Part shown: positions 10,682-20,058 of the stretch, in pieces
Layout of the letters: each line of letters begins with the position of its first letter
Position numbering within the stretch: position 1 is the first letter of the stretch
Program-made: the position numbers and the translations under genes
NCBI RefSeq assembly: GCF_017357225.1
Contig: NZ_CP071604.1
Span: 3,041,001-3,105,000 of the forward strand
DNA length: 64,000 nucleotides
Direction: 5' to 3'
Origin: Rhizobium binae
Lineage (GTDB): Bacteria > Pseudomonadota > Alphaproteobacteria > Rhizobiales > Rhizobiaceae
Notes under the pieces: generated by a model
Seen by the model: only the letters and a program-made list of their open reading frames with translations
Databases searched by the model: none
Told to the model about the DNA's origin: nothing

Positions 10682-12138
10682 GATTTCAGGTCCTCCAAGG
10701 CCTTGCGCACCTCCGCATGATCGGAGAACGGCAAGGTGACGCTCCCAACCGTCTGCCCCTCCTCATGTCCCTTGCCGGCGACAATCAGCGTATCGCCGGA
10801 TCTCAGCATGCCGACCGCCTCACGGATCGCCGCGGCGCGATCGCCGATTTCCGAGGCGCAAGCCGCTGCCGCCATGATCTCGGAGCGGATCGCGGCCGGC
10901 TCCTCCGAGCGCGGATTATCGTCGGTGACGATGACGACGTCGGCGAGCCGGCAGGCGATTTCGCCCATGATCGGCCGCTTGCCGCGGTCGCGGTCGCCGC
11001 CGCAGCCGAAGACGACGAAGACGCGGCCCGTCGTGAAAGGCCGGACCGAATTCAGCACGTTTTCCAGCGCTTCCGGCTTATGGGCATAATCGACATAAGC
11101 AAGCGCGCCGTCCTTCGTATGGCCGACGAGTTCGAGACGGCCGGAGGCACCGACGAGTTTTTCGAGCGCGGCCATCGCAACTTTCGGCTCGACACCGGTC
11201 GACATGGCAAGCCCTGCCGCGACCAGCGCATTGGCGACCTGGAAATCGCCGGCCAGCGCAATGTCCACTTCGAATATCTCGTCGCCGATATGGATCTCGG
11301 CCGTCTGCTTGTGGCGGAAATGCTCGACACGTTTCAGCGTCAGGTAATCGCCCTTGCGCCCGACGGTACGAACATCGTGACCGGCATCGACCGCCGCCTT
11401 GACGGCTTGGGCTGACCACGGATCGTCGGCAAAGATCACCGCCGGCGCGCCCTTCGGCAGCAATGTATCGAAAAGCCGCATCTTGGCGGCCATATAGGCC
11501 TCGACGGTCGGATGATAATCCATGTGGTCGCGGCCGAGATTGGTGAAGGCGGCAGCCGAAAGCTTCACGCCGTCGAGGCGGCTCTGGTCGAGACCGTGGC
11601 TGGAAGCCTCCATCGACGCATGCGTCACGCCTTCGTCGGCAAGTTCGGCCAGCAGCTTGTGCAGGGAGACAGGATCCGGCGTGGTCAGCGCGCCATATTC
11701 ATTGCGCGTCGGTGAAACCACGCCCGTCGTGCCGATCATCGCGGCCGCGTGGCCTGCATGCGCCCAGATCTGCCGGGTGAACGAGGCGACGGAAGTCTTG
11801 CCCGCAGTGCCGGTGACGGCGACCATGATCTCGGGCTGCCTGCCGTAGAACCGCGCGGCGGCGATCGAAAGGAAGCGACGCGGGTCTCCGACCGCAAGCA
11901 CCGGGATAGAAGCATCGACGGCCTGGGAGGCGATCGCGACTGCGGCACCCCGTCCGGCGGCATCCGCGATGAAGCCCGCGCCGTCCGCCTTGGTGCCGGC
12001 GACCGCGACGAAGGCATTGCCCGGCGCCACCTTGCGGCTGTCCGAAGACAGGCCGGAAATATCGAGCAGGCCTGCCGGGCCTTCGAGCTGTGCTTCAAGT
12101 TCCGGAAACTGATCTCCGGCCAGGTCTCGCAATTTCAT
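10678..12138 (-). CDS. murE: UDP-MurNAc-L-Ala-D-Glu--meso-diaminopimelate ligase
   Basis: Adds meso-diaminopimelate to the stem peptide. With the ATG at 12138 the product is 486 residues (MKLRDLAG start). The P-loop TGTAGKTS is near residues 109-116, and the DDNPRSEEP motif (DNPR) is the signature of meso-DAP rather than L-Lys selectivity, as expected for a Gram-negative. An in-frame GTG at 12147, closer to a GAGGG site, is an alternative start; the open frame reaches 12198. There is a 66-bp gap to ftsI upstream and a 4-bp overlap with murF. Confidence 0.97.
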   Translation of the reverse strand: MKLRDLAGDQFPELEAQLEGPAGLLDISGLSSDSRKVAPGNAFVAVAGTKADGAGFIADAAGRGAAVAIASQAVDASIPVLAVGDPRRFLSIAAARFYGRQPEIMVAVTGTAGKTSVASFTRQIWAHAGHAAAMIGTTGVVSPTRNEYGALTTPDPVSLHKLLAELADEGVTHASMEASSHGLDQSRLDGVKLSAAAFTNLGRDHMDYHPTVEAYMAAKMRLFDTLLPKGAPAVIFADDPWSAQAVKAAVDAGHDVRTVGRKGDYLTLKRVEHFRHKQTAEIHIGDEIFEVDIALAGDFQVANALVAAGLAMSTGVEPKVAMAALEKLVGASGRLELVGHTKDGALAYVDYAHKPEALENVLNSVRPFTTGRVFVVFGCGGDRDRGKRPIMGEIACRLADVVIVTDDNPRSEEPAAIRSEIMAAAACASEIGDRAAAIREAVGMLRSGDTLIVAGKGHEEGQTVGSVTLPFSDHAEVRKALEDLKS

Positions 12139-12204
12139 CGAATGCACTTTTCCCTCTTGAAGCCGGTCCGCCCCTCGCGAATCGGCGTCGATATTCATTC
12201 ACGC

Positions 12205-13962
12205 TCAATAAGACACCAGCAAGGCCGAACCACCCTCCCCGAATTTCGGCTCGATGCCGAGAATGGGAGCGGCGCGGCTGATGATCTCACGGGCAATCGG
12301 GCCGGCGGTACCGGCGGAGATCGTTCCACCATATTGTTTCTCGCCGGTCTTCGGCTCGTCGCAGAAGGTGATCACCGCATATTTGGGGTCGTTGATCGGG
12401 AAGGCGGCGATGAAGGAGTTGAAGTTCAGCGTCGAGGAATACCGTCCGTTCACGACCTTGTCGGCCGTGCCGGTCTTGCTTCCGACGGCAAAACCCGGCA
12501 CGCGCGCCACGCGGCCCGAACCCTTGAAACCGTTGAAATCAAGGAGGTAGCGGATCTCGTCGCTGGTCGACTTCTTGATCACCTGCTTGGCGATCTGGTC
12601 GGCCTCTTCGCGTGTGCGCGGCAGGAATGTCGGCTCGATCAGCTTGCCGCCGTTGACGAGAGCCGCCGCCGCCACCCCCGTCTGCAGCGCCGTCGTCGAG
12701 ACCCCGTGACCGAAGGAAATCGTGATCGAATTGATCTTCTTCCACACCCGCGGCTGGCTCGGCATCTTCACTTCCGGCAATTCGGTCTGCATCTTCGTCA
12801 AGAGGCCGAACTTGGTCAGATAGTCCTTCTGCGCGTCGATGCCGACGATGTCGATGACGCGCGCCGTGCCGATATTCGAAGAGTACTGGAAAATTTCAGG
12901 CACGGTCAGCCAGCGGCGCTGCCCGTGAAAATCGTGGATGGTGAAGCCGCCGATATAGATCGGCTTGCTGGCATCGAACGTGTCGGACATCTTCACCTTG
13001 CCGGTATCAAGCGCCATTGCCAGCGAAAAGGTTTTGAAGGTCGATCCCATTTCGAAGGTGCCGTTGGTCATCCGGTTGAGCCAGCCGTCCTTGGCGCCCT
13101 CCTGCGGATCGTTCGGATCGAAATCCGGCGCCGATGCCATTGCCAGCACTTCTCCGGTATGCACGTCGATGACCGCCGCCCCTGCACCCTTGGACTGGAA
13201 GTTGTTGACGGCGTTGACGACAGCGTCCCTGACGATGTTCTGGACGCGCAGGTCGATCGACAGCCGCACCGGCTCGAGCGGCTGATCGCTGGTCATGCCG
13301 ACCGAGGCGAGATCCGCGAGCCCCTGGTCGTCGATGAACTTCTCCATGCCGGCAACACCGCGGTTGTCGATGTTGACGTAACCCAGGATGTGCGCGGCGG
13401 TCGATCCGCCCGGATAGAAGCGGCGCTTCTCCGGCCGGAAGCCGATGCCGGGAATGCCGAGCGCCAGGATCTGGCTCTGCTGCTTCGGCGTCAGCTGCCG
13501 GCGCAGCCAGGCGAAATGCGATGTCTTGACCGAGAGTTTCTTGTAGGTGTCCTTGACGTCGAGCTCGGGCAGAACCGTTGCGAGCTTTTCGACCGCCTCA
13601 TCGGGATCGACGATCTTGTTCGGCTCGGCAAACAGCGAGACGGTGCGGATATCGGTCGCCAGCACCTCACCGTTACGGTCGAGAATGTCGGGCCGCGATG
13701 CCATCAGCCGATCGGGTGGCAGGATGCTGGAGACGACCTCCTGATCCTTCATCGCATATTCGACGAGGCGGCCGCCGATGACGACGTAGACGCCCATGAA
13801 ACCGAGGATCAGCAGGCCGACACGGCTCTTTGCCTGCCCCGACTTCTTCTTGCGCGTTCCCTCGATCGGCACGCCGGCGGAAGGGCCGCCGAAACGATTA
13901 TAGACGCCGGCGGAGAAATGCGCCTGGCTCTTCAAAACCATTATGCGGGAAAGAAACGACAT
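12205..13962 (-). CDS. ftsI: Septal peptidoglycan transpeptidase, penicillin-binding protein 3
   Basis: Class B PBP that cross-links septal peptidoglycan in the periplasm as FtsW's partner. 585 residues: a basic cytoplasmic tail, one membrane anchor at about residues 48-64, the PBP dimerisation domain, then the transpeptidase domain with STFK (307-310, acylated Ser), SSN (361-363) and KTG (496-498). The order and spacing of the three motifs match PBP3. Its ATG overlaps the last base of the ftsL stop. Confidence 0.97.
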   Translation of the reverse strand: MSFLSRIMVLKSQAHFSAGVYNRFGGPSAGVPIEGTRKKKSGQAKSRVGLLILGFMGVYVVIGGRLVEYAMKDQEVVSSILPPDRLMASRPDILDRNGEVLATDIRTVSLFAEPNKIVDPDEAVEKLATVLPELDVKDTYKKLSVKTSHFAWLRRQLTPKQQSQILALGIPGIGFRPEKRRFYPGGSTAAHILGYVNIDNRGVAGMEKFIDDQGLADLASVGMTSDQPLEPVRLSIDLRVQNIVRDAVVNAVNNFQSKGAGAAVIDVHTGEVLAMASAPDFDPNDPQEGAKDGWLNRMTNGTFEMGSTFKTFSLAMALDTGKVKMSDTFDASKPIYIGGFTIHDFHGQRRWLTVPEIFQYSSNIGTARVIDIVGIDAQKDYLTKFGLLTKMQTELPEVKMPSQPRVWKKINSITISFGHGVSTTALQTGVAAAALVNGGKLIEPTFLPRTREEADQIAKQVIKKSTSDEIRYLLDFNGFKGSGRVARVPGFAVGSKTGTADKVVNGRYSSTLNFNSFIAAFPINDPKYAVITFCDEPKTGEKQYGGTISAGTAGPIAREIISRAAPILGIEPKFGEGGSALLVSY

Positions 13963-14420
13963 TATTCCACCGACCCCGTTTCGATCTCGTCTGCTTCATC
14001 CTCGGCCTCGTCGCGCGGCGCGGCCTTTGGAACGGGCTGCCCCTTGGCCGCTGCGGTCGCGCTCTTGGCGCCGGCCACGGTCGCACCCTTGGCTCCGGCT
14101 TTGGCCTCCGTCACGTCGGGCACGGGAACCTCGGATTTCGGCATCGGCAATTCCCTGGCATGCACCAGCGCCGTCGATTCCGTCGGCTGCAGCTGCAGCT
14201 CGTCATTATAGGCCTTGACCAGCCGCTCCAGCCGGTTCGGCTGCGACTGCAGCGCCCAATCGGCCTTGAGAAGGTCGATCGTATCCTTCTCCAGTTTGAT
14301 TTCGGCTTCGAGGCGATGAACCTCGTCGAGCTTCAATTCGGCGCGATGCTTGATCGTGTAGGTGACGGCGGCAGTTGCCGTCATGACGCCGATGAGCACG
14401 AGATCGAACGTTTTCAGCAC
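13962..14420 (-). CDS. ftsL: FtsL-like divisome protein
   Basis: Small bitopic division protein, about 152 residues. A GTG start at 14420 is preferred because GGAGG lies 5 bases upstream and it abuts the rsmH stop; an in-frame ATG at 14441 lies inside rsmH. A single membrane helix covers about residues 4-22, followed by a heptad-rich charged segment (EVHRLEAEIKLEKDTIDLLK) fitting the FtsL/FtsB coiled coil, then an Ala/Lys/Pro-rich low-complexity tail. Called by position between rsmH and ftsI plus topology, because FtsL sequences are poorly conserved. Confidence 0.85.
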   Translation of the reverse strand: MLKTFDLVLIGVMTATAAVTYTIKHRAELKLDEVHRLEAEIKLEKDTIDLLKADWALQSQPNRLERLVKAYNDELQLQPTESTALVHARELPMPKSEVPVPDVTEAKAGAKGATVAGAKSATAAAKGQPVPKAAPRDEAEDEADEIETGSVE

Positions 14421-14421
14421 A

Positions 14422-15447
14422 TCAACCTCCAAGCTTTCCAAGGCTGGCTAGATTGGGAAACCCAAAGAGCGACATATCTGCGGCCTCGGCGGCGGCGCCC
14501 GTTCTCTGGCCGGCGCGCAGCTTGGCCGAGCGGGCGCGCGGATTGACCTCGGCCTCCGCCTCGCTGGCCGAAACCATCGATTTGCCCACAACCGTAAAGG
14601 TTGCCGCCCGCTCATGTGTGGCCGGCAGGTGTCGCGAACCCGACGCCTTGCCGGCGCGGTCGGAAAAGAACTTCTTGACGATGCGGTCTTCGAGCGAATG
14701 GAAGGTGACGACGACGAGCCGCCCGCCGGGCTTCAGCACCGTTTCCGCCGCAAACAATGCCTGCGCCAGTTCGCCGAGTTCGTCATTGACGAAGATGCGC
14801 AGCGCCTGGAAGACGCGCGTCGCCGGATGAATCTTGTCTTTCATCTTGCGCGGCGTGACCAGTTCGATGAGACCAGCAAGATCGCGTGTCGTCTCGAACG
14901 GCTTTTCAGAGCGGCGCTTCTCGATCGCATGCGCAATGCGCGGCGCCCGGCTCTCCTCGCCGAGAAAATGGAAGATGCGGATGAGATCGGCGACCTTGGC
15001 GCGATTGACGACATCGGCGGCCGAAACGCCTGTCGCCGACATGCGCATGTCGAGCGGCCCGTTCCTCTGAAAGGAGAAGCCACGCTCGGCCTCATCGAGC
15101 TGCATGGAGGAAACGCCGATGTCGAGAACGACGCCATCGAGCCCGCCCTGCGGCGCATGATCGGCGAGATGCGAGAATTGTGAATGAACGAGCCTGAGGC
15201 GGCCACCATGCGCGGCGACCATCGCCTGCCCCGCCGCTATCGCCGTCGGATCGCGGTCGAGCGCGATCACCTCGGCGCCGGCAGCAAGAATGGCCGAAGT
15301 GTAGCCACCCGCACCGAATGTACCGTCGAGGATGAGCTTGCCGGGCGCGGGCGCCAGCGCCGCCAGGACTTCTTCGAGAAGAACAGGAATGTGACGAACC
15401 GGTCCGCCACCGGCATCAGTTGAACCTCCGCCAGGATTCGCCGCCAT
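14422..15447 (-). CDS. rsmH: 16S rRNA (cytosine1402-N4)-methyltransferase
   Basis: SAM-dependent methylase (MraW) acting on C1402 in the ribosomal P site. From ATG 15447 it is 341 residues. The start is chosen because the homologous sequence begins just before [11 protein letters not shown] and a GAGGGAACGG site precedes it; the frame remains open upstream to 16086, but that part overlaps mraZ and resembles nothing. Motif [15 protein letters not shown] and the later [17 protein letters not shown] segment are typical. Lies 17 bp downstream of mraZ. Confidence 0.97.
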   Translation of the reverse strand: MAANPGGGSTDAGGGPVRHIPVLLEEVLAALAPAPGKLILDGTFGAGGYTSAILAAGAEVIALDRDPTAIAAGQAMVAAHGGRLRLVHSQFSHLADHAPQGGLDGVVLDIGVSSMQLDEAERGFSFQRNGPLDMRMSATGVSAADVVNRAKVADLIRIFHFLGEESRAPRIAHAIEKRRSEKPFETTRDLAGLIELVTPRKMKDKIHPATRVFQALRIFVNDELGELAQALFAAETVLKPGGRLVVVTFHSLEDRIVKKFFSDRAGKASGSRHLPATHERAATFTVVGKSMVSASEAEAEVNPRARSAKLRAGQRTGAAAEAADMSLFGFPNLASLGKLGG

Positions 15448-15464
15448 TCCGTTCCCTCGTCCTT

Positions 15465-15902
15465 TCAGGAACGCTTGCCCGCCAGCTTGCGCTCCCCTCG
15501 TGCCTGCGCCTGCGCCGCCAGAAATGCCTGCGGCTGCCAGAGCTGAAAATGATCCGCTCGACCGACGAAGGTCACTTCGTCCGAGATGCCGGTGAAGCCG
15601 CGGATGAAATCCGTGACCATCAACCGCCCCTCGGCATCGAGCTTCATGAAGACCCCGCCCCCGTGAATCAGAAGCGACATCTCGTTCGCGTCCGGCGAAA
15701 ACGGATCTTCCGCAGCGATCTGCCGCTCGAATCGCTCGAGAAGATCCAAACCGCCGACGCTGATCGCCGGAAACACAAAATCCTGAAAGCAGTAAAGCTC
15801 CTGGATATTGCGCTGCGCCAGCACGGAACGAAAGGCCGAAGGCACGGAAACCCTGCCCTTGGCATCGATCCTGTTGGTCGCATTCGAAAGGAAGCGGCTC
15901 AT
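15465..15902 (-). CDS. mraZ: Transcriptional regulator MraZ
   Basis: First gene of the dcw cluster; in E. coli MraZ is a ring-forming DNA-binding protein that represses its own promoter. 145 residues with the two SpoVT-AbrB-like repeats: [15 protein letters not shown] near the N-terminus and [13 protein letters not shown] near the middle. Start at 15902 ([17 protein letters not shown]) follows the family; an in-frame ATG at 15914 has the better-placed GGGA site and would add four residues. A long leader (about 165 nt) separates it from the predicted promoter. Confidence 0.95.
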   Translation of the reverse strand: MSRFLSNATNRIDAKGRVSVPSAFRSVLAQRNIQELYCFQDFVFPAISVGGLDLLERFERQIAAEDPFSPDANEMSLLIHGGGVFMKLDAEGRLMVTDFIRGFTGISDEVTFVGRADHFQLWQPQAFLAAQAQARGERKLAGKRS

Positions 15903-16075
15903 GACACGAAACATCCGTTCCCGCAGGGATCCGGACCAAACGACGCCCGAAACTCCCCATATCAGGCACAGCTTCGCAAGCCGGATGAGAAAAATCCCAC
16001 CCGACGCTTCCGGAGAGGAAGACGCCTTTGCTTTGCGATGAATGGGCAGGTGATTGCCCCGGTGCAGTGCGCATT

Positions 16076-16110
16076 TGGGATAGCATGGGACCATATGGGC
16101 GTCAATGGGA
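16076..16110. promoter_or_regulatory. Four TGGGN repeats, candidate MraZ operator
   Basis: TGGGA, TGGGA, TGGGC and TGGGA begin at 16076, 16086, 16096 and 16106 on the plus strand, each separated by exactly 5 bases, so all four lie on one face of the helix. In E. coli MraZ binds TGGGN direct repeats with 5-nt spacers upstream of mraZ. The array covers the predicted -10, spacer and -35 of the mraZ promoter, an arrangement suited to autorepression. The repeats read on the strand opposite to mraZ. Confidence 0.75.
16077..16105 (-). promoter_or_regulatory. Predicted sigma-70 promoter of mraZ/dcw
   Basis: On the minus strand TTGACG (16105-16100) and TATCCC (16082-16077) are separated by exactly 17 bases, close to the rhizobial housekeeping pattern CTTGAC-N17-CTATAT. 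The expected start site is near 16070, about 165 nt upstream of mraZ. It coincides with the TGGGN array. Confidence 0.6.
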
Positions 16111-16161
16111 TGCGCCCGTTTTGCAACGAACGCATAATCAAAAATTTATAACCCGTTAAGT

Positions 16162-16176
16162 TTAACAAAGGGTTAG
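16162..16176. promoter_or_regulatory. CtrA-like box upstream of the mraZ promoter
   Basis: TTAA-N7-TTAG on the plus strand, one mismatch from TTAA-N7-TTAA, about 57 bp upstream of the predicted -35. A TTAAG element is directly adjacent. The placement would suit an activator of the cell-cycle-linked dcw operon; this is motif matching only. Confidence 0.3.
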
Positions 16177-16326
16177 GATCGCCTCTTCGCAGGCCGCCGG
16201 GAATGGTGATTGTGCAAAAAGAAATTTCCACGGTCGGCTGCATAAGCAGTCGCTTCAACACTTTCTATTCAATGAGTTACTGGAAACGGGCCGATAATTC
16301 AGGGAGCTTTCGTGCCACAAAGATGA

Positions 16327-16730
16327 ATCGCCAGTTGGCCTGTAAGCCGGGTTCTGTATGGCTCCGGCGTGAACCGGAACGTGGCAGCCATTCCTCTGGG
16401 ACAGCGTTCGCACGCTGCCTCGCGCAACCCACCCGGATGACTGGCCTGGAAACCGGCCGGAAGGCCTTTCGGCCCGCCGCGTCATCCCTATTCGGTCTTG
16501 CTCCCGGTGGGGTTTACCGTGCCATATCCGTTGCCGGAAATGCGGTGGGCTCTTACCCCACCCTTTCACCCTTACCTGTCATGACAGGCGGTTTGCTTTC
16601 TGTGGCACTTTCCCTGAGGTCGCCCTCGCCGGACGTTATCCGGCACCGTGTCTCCGTGGAGCCCGGACTTTCCTCACCCTACCGCCTTTCGGCATTGGTA
16701 AAGCGCGGCTGCCCGGCCAACTGGCAGGGC
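16327..16730 (-). ncRNA. rnpB: RNase P RNA, bacterial type A
   Basis: Catalytic RNA that removes 5' leaders from pre-tRNAs. Reading the minus strand, the ends form helix P1 (GCCAGTTGGCC at 16725-16715 with GGCCAACTGGC at 16340-16330). The conserved 5' core GAGGAAAGTCCGGGCTCC follows, then the AAGGGTGAAAGGGT and GGTAAACCCC blocks, the AGAGGAATGGCTGCC segment, and near the 3' end the ACAGAACCCGGCTTAC block that pairs with tRNA CCA. About 404 nt, within the family range. Exact ends are estimated from P1. No clear terminator was seen downstream. Confidence 0.95.
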
Positions 16731-16775
16731 TCCCATAAACGAGGGAGATCGCAATTGCCACCGAAAACGATAGGC

Positions 16776-17950
16776 CTAACGAAATTGCGGTGTGAAATGC
16801 GTGGAGTAGCCCTGCTGGCTGATTCTGCCCGACAAAAGTAACTCCGCCCCGAGCCTGCCGATCTCGTCCGAACTCTTGGCCGACGTGCCGGCGCAGCCCG
16901 TCAGCACTGCGATGGCAGGCGACGAGGTGTAGCCGATCATCGGGTAGCCGCTTTCCGTACAGGACACGACGCAGGCGGCCGTCGAAATCGAAAGCGGCGT
17001 CAGATTGGGCGCAAGGTCGGCGATGATGCGTTGAAGATGCGCCCGCACGCTCTCCCGCCCTTCGGTCCTGAACCAGGCGCGCATCTCCGCCTCGTTGCCG
17101 AGCACCAGATCGTCTGGGTCGCCGCCGACCTTCAGATAGATTTGCCGTCGGGATAACGGATCGGCGGCAGCAGGTAGATATGGATGCCGGGCACATCGAG
17201 AATGAGCGACGGCATGGCGGCAAGATGAATGGCATCGGCTTCGCTCACTTCGAAAAGCATTACCGTCCGACCATAAACCGTCATCTCAACCGGACGCGGC
17301 AACAGATTCTCTGCAATGGAAAATCCTCCCGCGGCCAGCAGCACCTTTTCAGCCCGATAGGCCAGGCCACCGGCGGTCATGACAACGGCCGCCCCACCCT
17401 CCTCGCGGATCGAGACAACATGGTCGCGGATGACGGCGGCGCCGGCTTTTTCCGCCAGCAGCGACTGTGCCTTGACCAGCTTGCGCGGGCTGATATGTCC
17501 GGCCCCCTTCGCCTCGAAGATCCCGGCGCAGCCATCGGCAAAGGCGAAGAAGGGAAAGGCGTCTTTCAACTCTCCGTCGTTGAGAAGGCTGGTTTCGACT
17601 CCCAGCGAAACGGCGGCCTGCTTGGTTCTGTCGAGATAGTCGCTTCCGTCAGGCGTGACGACGACGCAGCCGACCTCTCTATAGAAATCGATGCCGCTGT
17701 CGCGAGCGATCTCGCCGTAGCGTCCGATCGAGCGATTGGCGAGCAGCGCCCAGTTGCGGTCAGGATCGATGGTGCGGGTGATGCGCCCCTCGTCGTAGTG
17801 GCTGGCAAAAACGCCCTGATGCGTCTTGCGATCGGCCGGCTCGTCCGGCCCGATCACGGCCACGCCGTCCGTCTGGCGAGCCAAATGACGCGCAGCTGCC
17901 GCACCCATCAAACCGCGGCCGACGACAATATATTTGAAATCGACTGCCAT
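16776..17950 (-). pseudogene. FAD-dependent oxidoreductase (DAO family), broken by one frameshift
   Basis: Related to the intact gene just upstream. The first frame (from ATG 17950, behind AAGGAG) encodes the N-terminal dinucleotide fold VGRGLMGAAAARHL and runs well into the catalytic domain, then stops shortly after PPIRYPDGK near 17132. The remainder (YLKVGGDPDD through SSDEIGRLGAELL) continues in the next frame to 16776. Aligned with the neighbour's PDGKMYLKLGG, the change is explained by loss of one base in an A-run near 17138-17142. Everything else is well preserved, so the break is recent or a sequencing error. If intact it would be about 391 residues. It starts 10 bp after its paralogue and ends about 45 bp upstream of rnpB. 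Confidence 0.85.
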
Positions 17951-17960
17951 CATGCTCCTT

Positions 17961-19145
17961 TTAGGCAAAGACCGGCGTCAGTTCGCCGCCGAAATCCGCT
18001 TCACTGAGCGCGCCTTCCGTCAAAAGTACGGCGCCCAGCCGCCCGAGTTCGTCGGAGGATTTGGCGGCGACGAAATTGCCACCGGTCAGAACTGCGATGC
18101 GTGGCGACTGGGTAAATCCGGCATAGGGATAACCGGTCGGCGTGAAATTCGCCACGCACGGACCTGATGTGACCGGGCAGCCGGCAAGCGCCGGCATCAG
18201 TTGCAGGGCGATGCGGCAGAGATGATCGCGCTCGGCGGCGCTGCCGTCTGAACGGAACCACGCACCGGCATCCTCCAGCCGATTGATGGAAAGCGTCTCG
18301 GTATCGCCGCCGAGTTTCAGATACATCTTGCCGTCGGGATAACGCACCGGCGGCAGAATATAAATGTGATCCTCTTCCCGGTCGCCGAGCACGATCATCG
18401 ACGGCATGTCGCCGAAGATGGCCATCTCGCGTTCACCGATTTCATAGAAAACGACCGTTCGCGCCATCACTCTGGCGTCGACGGGACGGGGCAGCAGCGC
18501 GTGGAAATTGCTGAAGCCGCCAGCCGCCACCAGCACCTTCTCGGCACAGTAGCACTTTCCGTCGACCGTCACCTCGACATGGGCACCGGCGTCGCACGCG
18601 GATCTCGCGGTTGCCTCGATCAGCGTAACGCCACCCTGTTCCGCGAGCTTAGCCTGGGCGCGTACGAGCGCCCGCGGATTGATATGGCCGGCGCGCTTGC
18701 GCTCGAAATAGCCGCGAAAATCAGGATCGACTGCAAGAAAGGGGAAACGGCCCGGAAGTTGCGAAGGTGCGATGCTTTCAATCTCGCTGCCGAGCGTCCG
18801 ACTGACGGTCAACGCCCGATCGATGTAATCCTGCTCGCTCTTCTCAGGGGCTGTAAACAGGCAGCCGACTTCCGAAAAGAAGGAGATGCCGCTGCTTGTC
18901 TCGATCGCACGGTAGCGGTCGAGCGCGCGCGCGGCGAAACTTCCCCAGGCCAGATTGCCGTCGAACGTCCGGGTGATGCGCGCCTCGTCGTAATGGCTGG
19001 CGAAGACGCCGTCATGCGATTTGCGCTCAGTCGGCTCGCGCGGACCGATCAGCGCAATACCGTCGGTCATCGAGGAGAGATGCCGCGCCGCGGCGGCACC
19101 CATCATGCCGCGTCCGATAATGATGAACCTGAAATCGACTGACAT
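17961..19145 (-). CDS. FAD-dependent oxidoreductase, DAO/sarcosine-oxidase-like
   Basis: 394 residues of the D-amino-acid-oxidase/monomeric sarcosine oxidase superfamily. The N-terminal FAD motif IGRGMMGAAAARHL is followed by FASHYDEARITRTF, the AGHINPRALVRAQ segment typical of DAO proteins, VLVAAGGFSN, and a C-terminal GYPYAGFTQSP / AVLTGGNFVAAKSSDELGRL region closing the flavin site. Probably oxidises an N-substituted or cyclic amino compound, producing peroxide or passing electrons to a quinone; the substrate is not readable. Forms a two-gene unit with the frameshifted paralogue. An unusual four-arm inverted repeat lies immediately upstream of its start. Confidence 0.85.
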   Translation of the reverse strand: MSVDFRFIIIGRGMMGAAAARHLSSMTDGIALIGPREPTERKSHDGVFASHYDEARITRTFDGNLAWGSFAARALDRYRAIETSSGISFFSEVGCLFTAPEKSEQDYIDRALTVSRTLGSEIESIAPSQLPGRFPFLAVDPDFRGYFERKRAGHINPRALVRAQAKLAEQGGVTLIEATARSACDAGAHVEVTVDGKCYCAEKVLVAAGGFSNFHALLPRPVDARVMARTVVFYEIGEREMAIFGDMPSMIVLGDREEDHIYILPPVRYPDGKMYLKLGGDTETLSINRLEDAGAWFRSDGSAAERDHLCRIALQLMPALAGCPVTSGPCVANFTPTGYPYAGFTQSPRIAVLTGGNFVAAKSSDELGRLGAVLLTEGALSEADFGGELTPVFA

Positions 19146-19153
19146 ACCTCACT

Positions 19154-19193
19154 CACCTCATCTCGAGGTGGACCCACCTCGCTTGAAGGTGGG
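19154..19193. repeat. Four-arm inverted repeat before the oxidoreductase pair
   Basis: Arms CACCTC (19154-19159), CGAGGTGG (19164-19171), CCACCTCG (19174-19181) and AGGTGGG (19187-19193). Arms 1-2, 2-3 and 3-4 can each pair, so three mutually exclusive hairpins are possible; the middle one is a perfect 8-bp palindrome with a 2-base loop. It sits 9-48 bases upstream of the minus-strand start codon, and one arm (GAGGTG) lies next to the ribosome site, so it could be an operator or an RNA switch. Confidence 0.6.
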
Positions 19194-19268
19194 ATATCAC
19201 GGCAGCTGCGCCGATTCATACCGCAAATTGCCGCAAGGAAATTTGATCCGGCACGCGCCTGGCAACGC

Positions 19269-19796
19269 TCAGTCGATCATCGCCAGCACCTTGCCGCAAT
19301 AGGTCTTCGACACTGGGTTCATGCGCTTGGCGCCATGGCCGGCATTATATTTGAGAATGGTGTTGCAGGTTTCCCCGCCGCCGAGCTGGTGGGCAGCCGC
19401 CAGATATTTCATCCCGTATTTGATATTGGTCTCGGGATCGAACAGGCCCTTCCTCGTGCCCGAATAGCCCATCATTCGCGCCGTCGCCGGCTTGATCTGC
19501 ATGAGGCCGATTTCGCCGGCGCTGCCGCGTGCTTTCGGATTGAAATTGCTTTCAACGCGTATGACGGCCTGGGCAAGCGCGACCGGCACGTCATATTCCG
19601 CCGCATATTTGTTGATCAACGCAGAATAGGGAATGGTCGCTGAAAAATCAGGCATGGCATAGCCGCTCTGGCGATCGACGGTTTTCAGCGGAACGGCTCC
19701 GGCCCTGACGCCCCAATCATCATTAGCCAAGGCAAAGTTATACCCTGCCAGCAGCATGCCAAGGCATGCTGCAGCACCAGCAATCATCTTATTCAT
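19269..19796 (-). CDS. Secreted lytic transglycosylase, SLT domain
   Basis: Predicted periplasmic murein-cleaving enzyme of 175 residues. A signal peptide covers about residues 1-24 (hydrophobic core then FALA). The SLT domain spans about 55-170, with the catalytic Glu in VIRVESNFNPKA (E82), the GEIGLMQIKPATARMMGYSG motif and a closing ILKYNAGHGAKRMNP segment. This compact architecture is like VirB1-type or housekeeping small SLTs; no secretion genes are adjacent, so a wall-turnover role is more likely. Stands alone, with about 120 bp to the oxidoreductase gene. Confidence 0.9.
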   Translation of the reverse strand: MNKMIAGAAACLGMLLAGYNFALANDDWGVRAGAVPLKTVDRQSGYAMPDFSATIPYSALINKYAAEYDVPVALAQAVIRVESNFNPKARGSAGEIGLMQIKPATARMMGYSGTRKGLFDPETNIKYGMKYLAAAHQLGGGETCNTILKYNAGHGAKRMNPVSKTYCGKVLAMID

Positions 19797-20058
19797 ATAG
19801 TCTTTTCACTCCGACCCGAAGAATTGCAGGACTGCGCGCCTCGCCGTCATCCGGTCACACGCAACCAAGGACTGATCGCGTTCCGCAGCAATTCTTATCG
19901 TTTCATTTTGCGCTCACGGTTACACTTCAAAACAGCCGTGAGCGCTGTTCAGCGGGCGCCCTTAGACCATCGCAATGAGGAGATAATAGGGAAATGATGT
20001 GGCGCGGCGGATTTCTCGCCAACTGCGAAAAAAGCGGCCGGAGATCCGGCTCCTGCGG

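Noticed and set aside
11749..14211. 820-codon open frame opposite murE-ftsI-ftsL
   Set aside because: Antisense shadow of three certain dcw genes; no recognisable motif or ribosome site.
15448..16086. Long N-terminal extension of rsmH
   Set aside because: The extension overlaps mraZ in another frame and matches no family; the internal ATG at 15447 has a proper ribosome site.
16076..16110. CRISPR or microsatellite
   Set aside because: The unit is only TGGGN with variable spacers; better explained as a regulator binding array.
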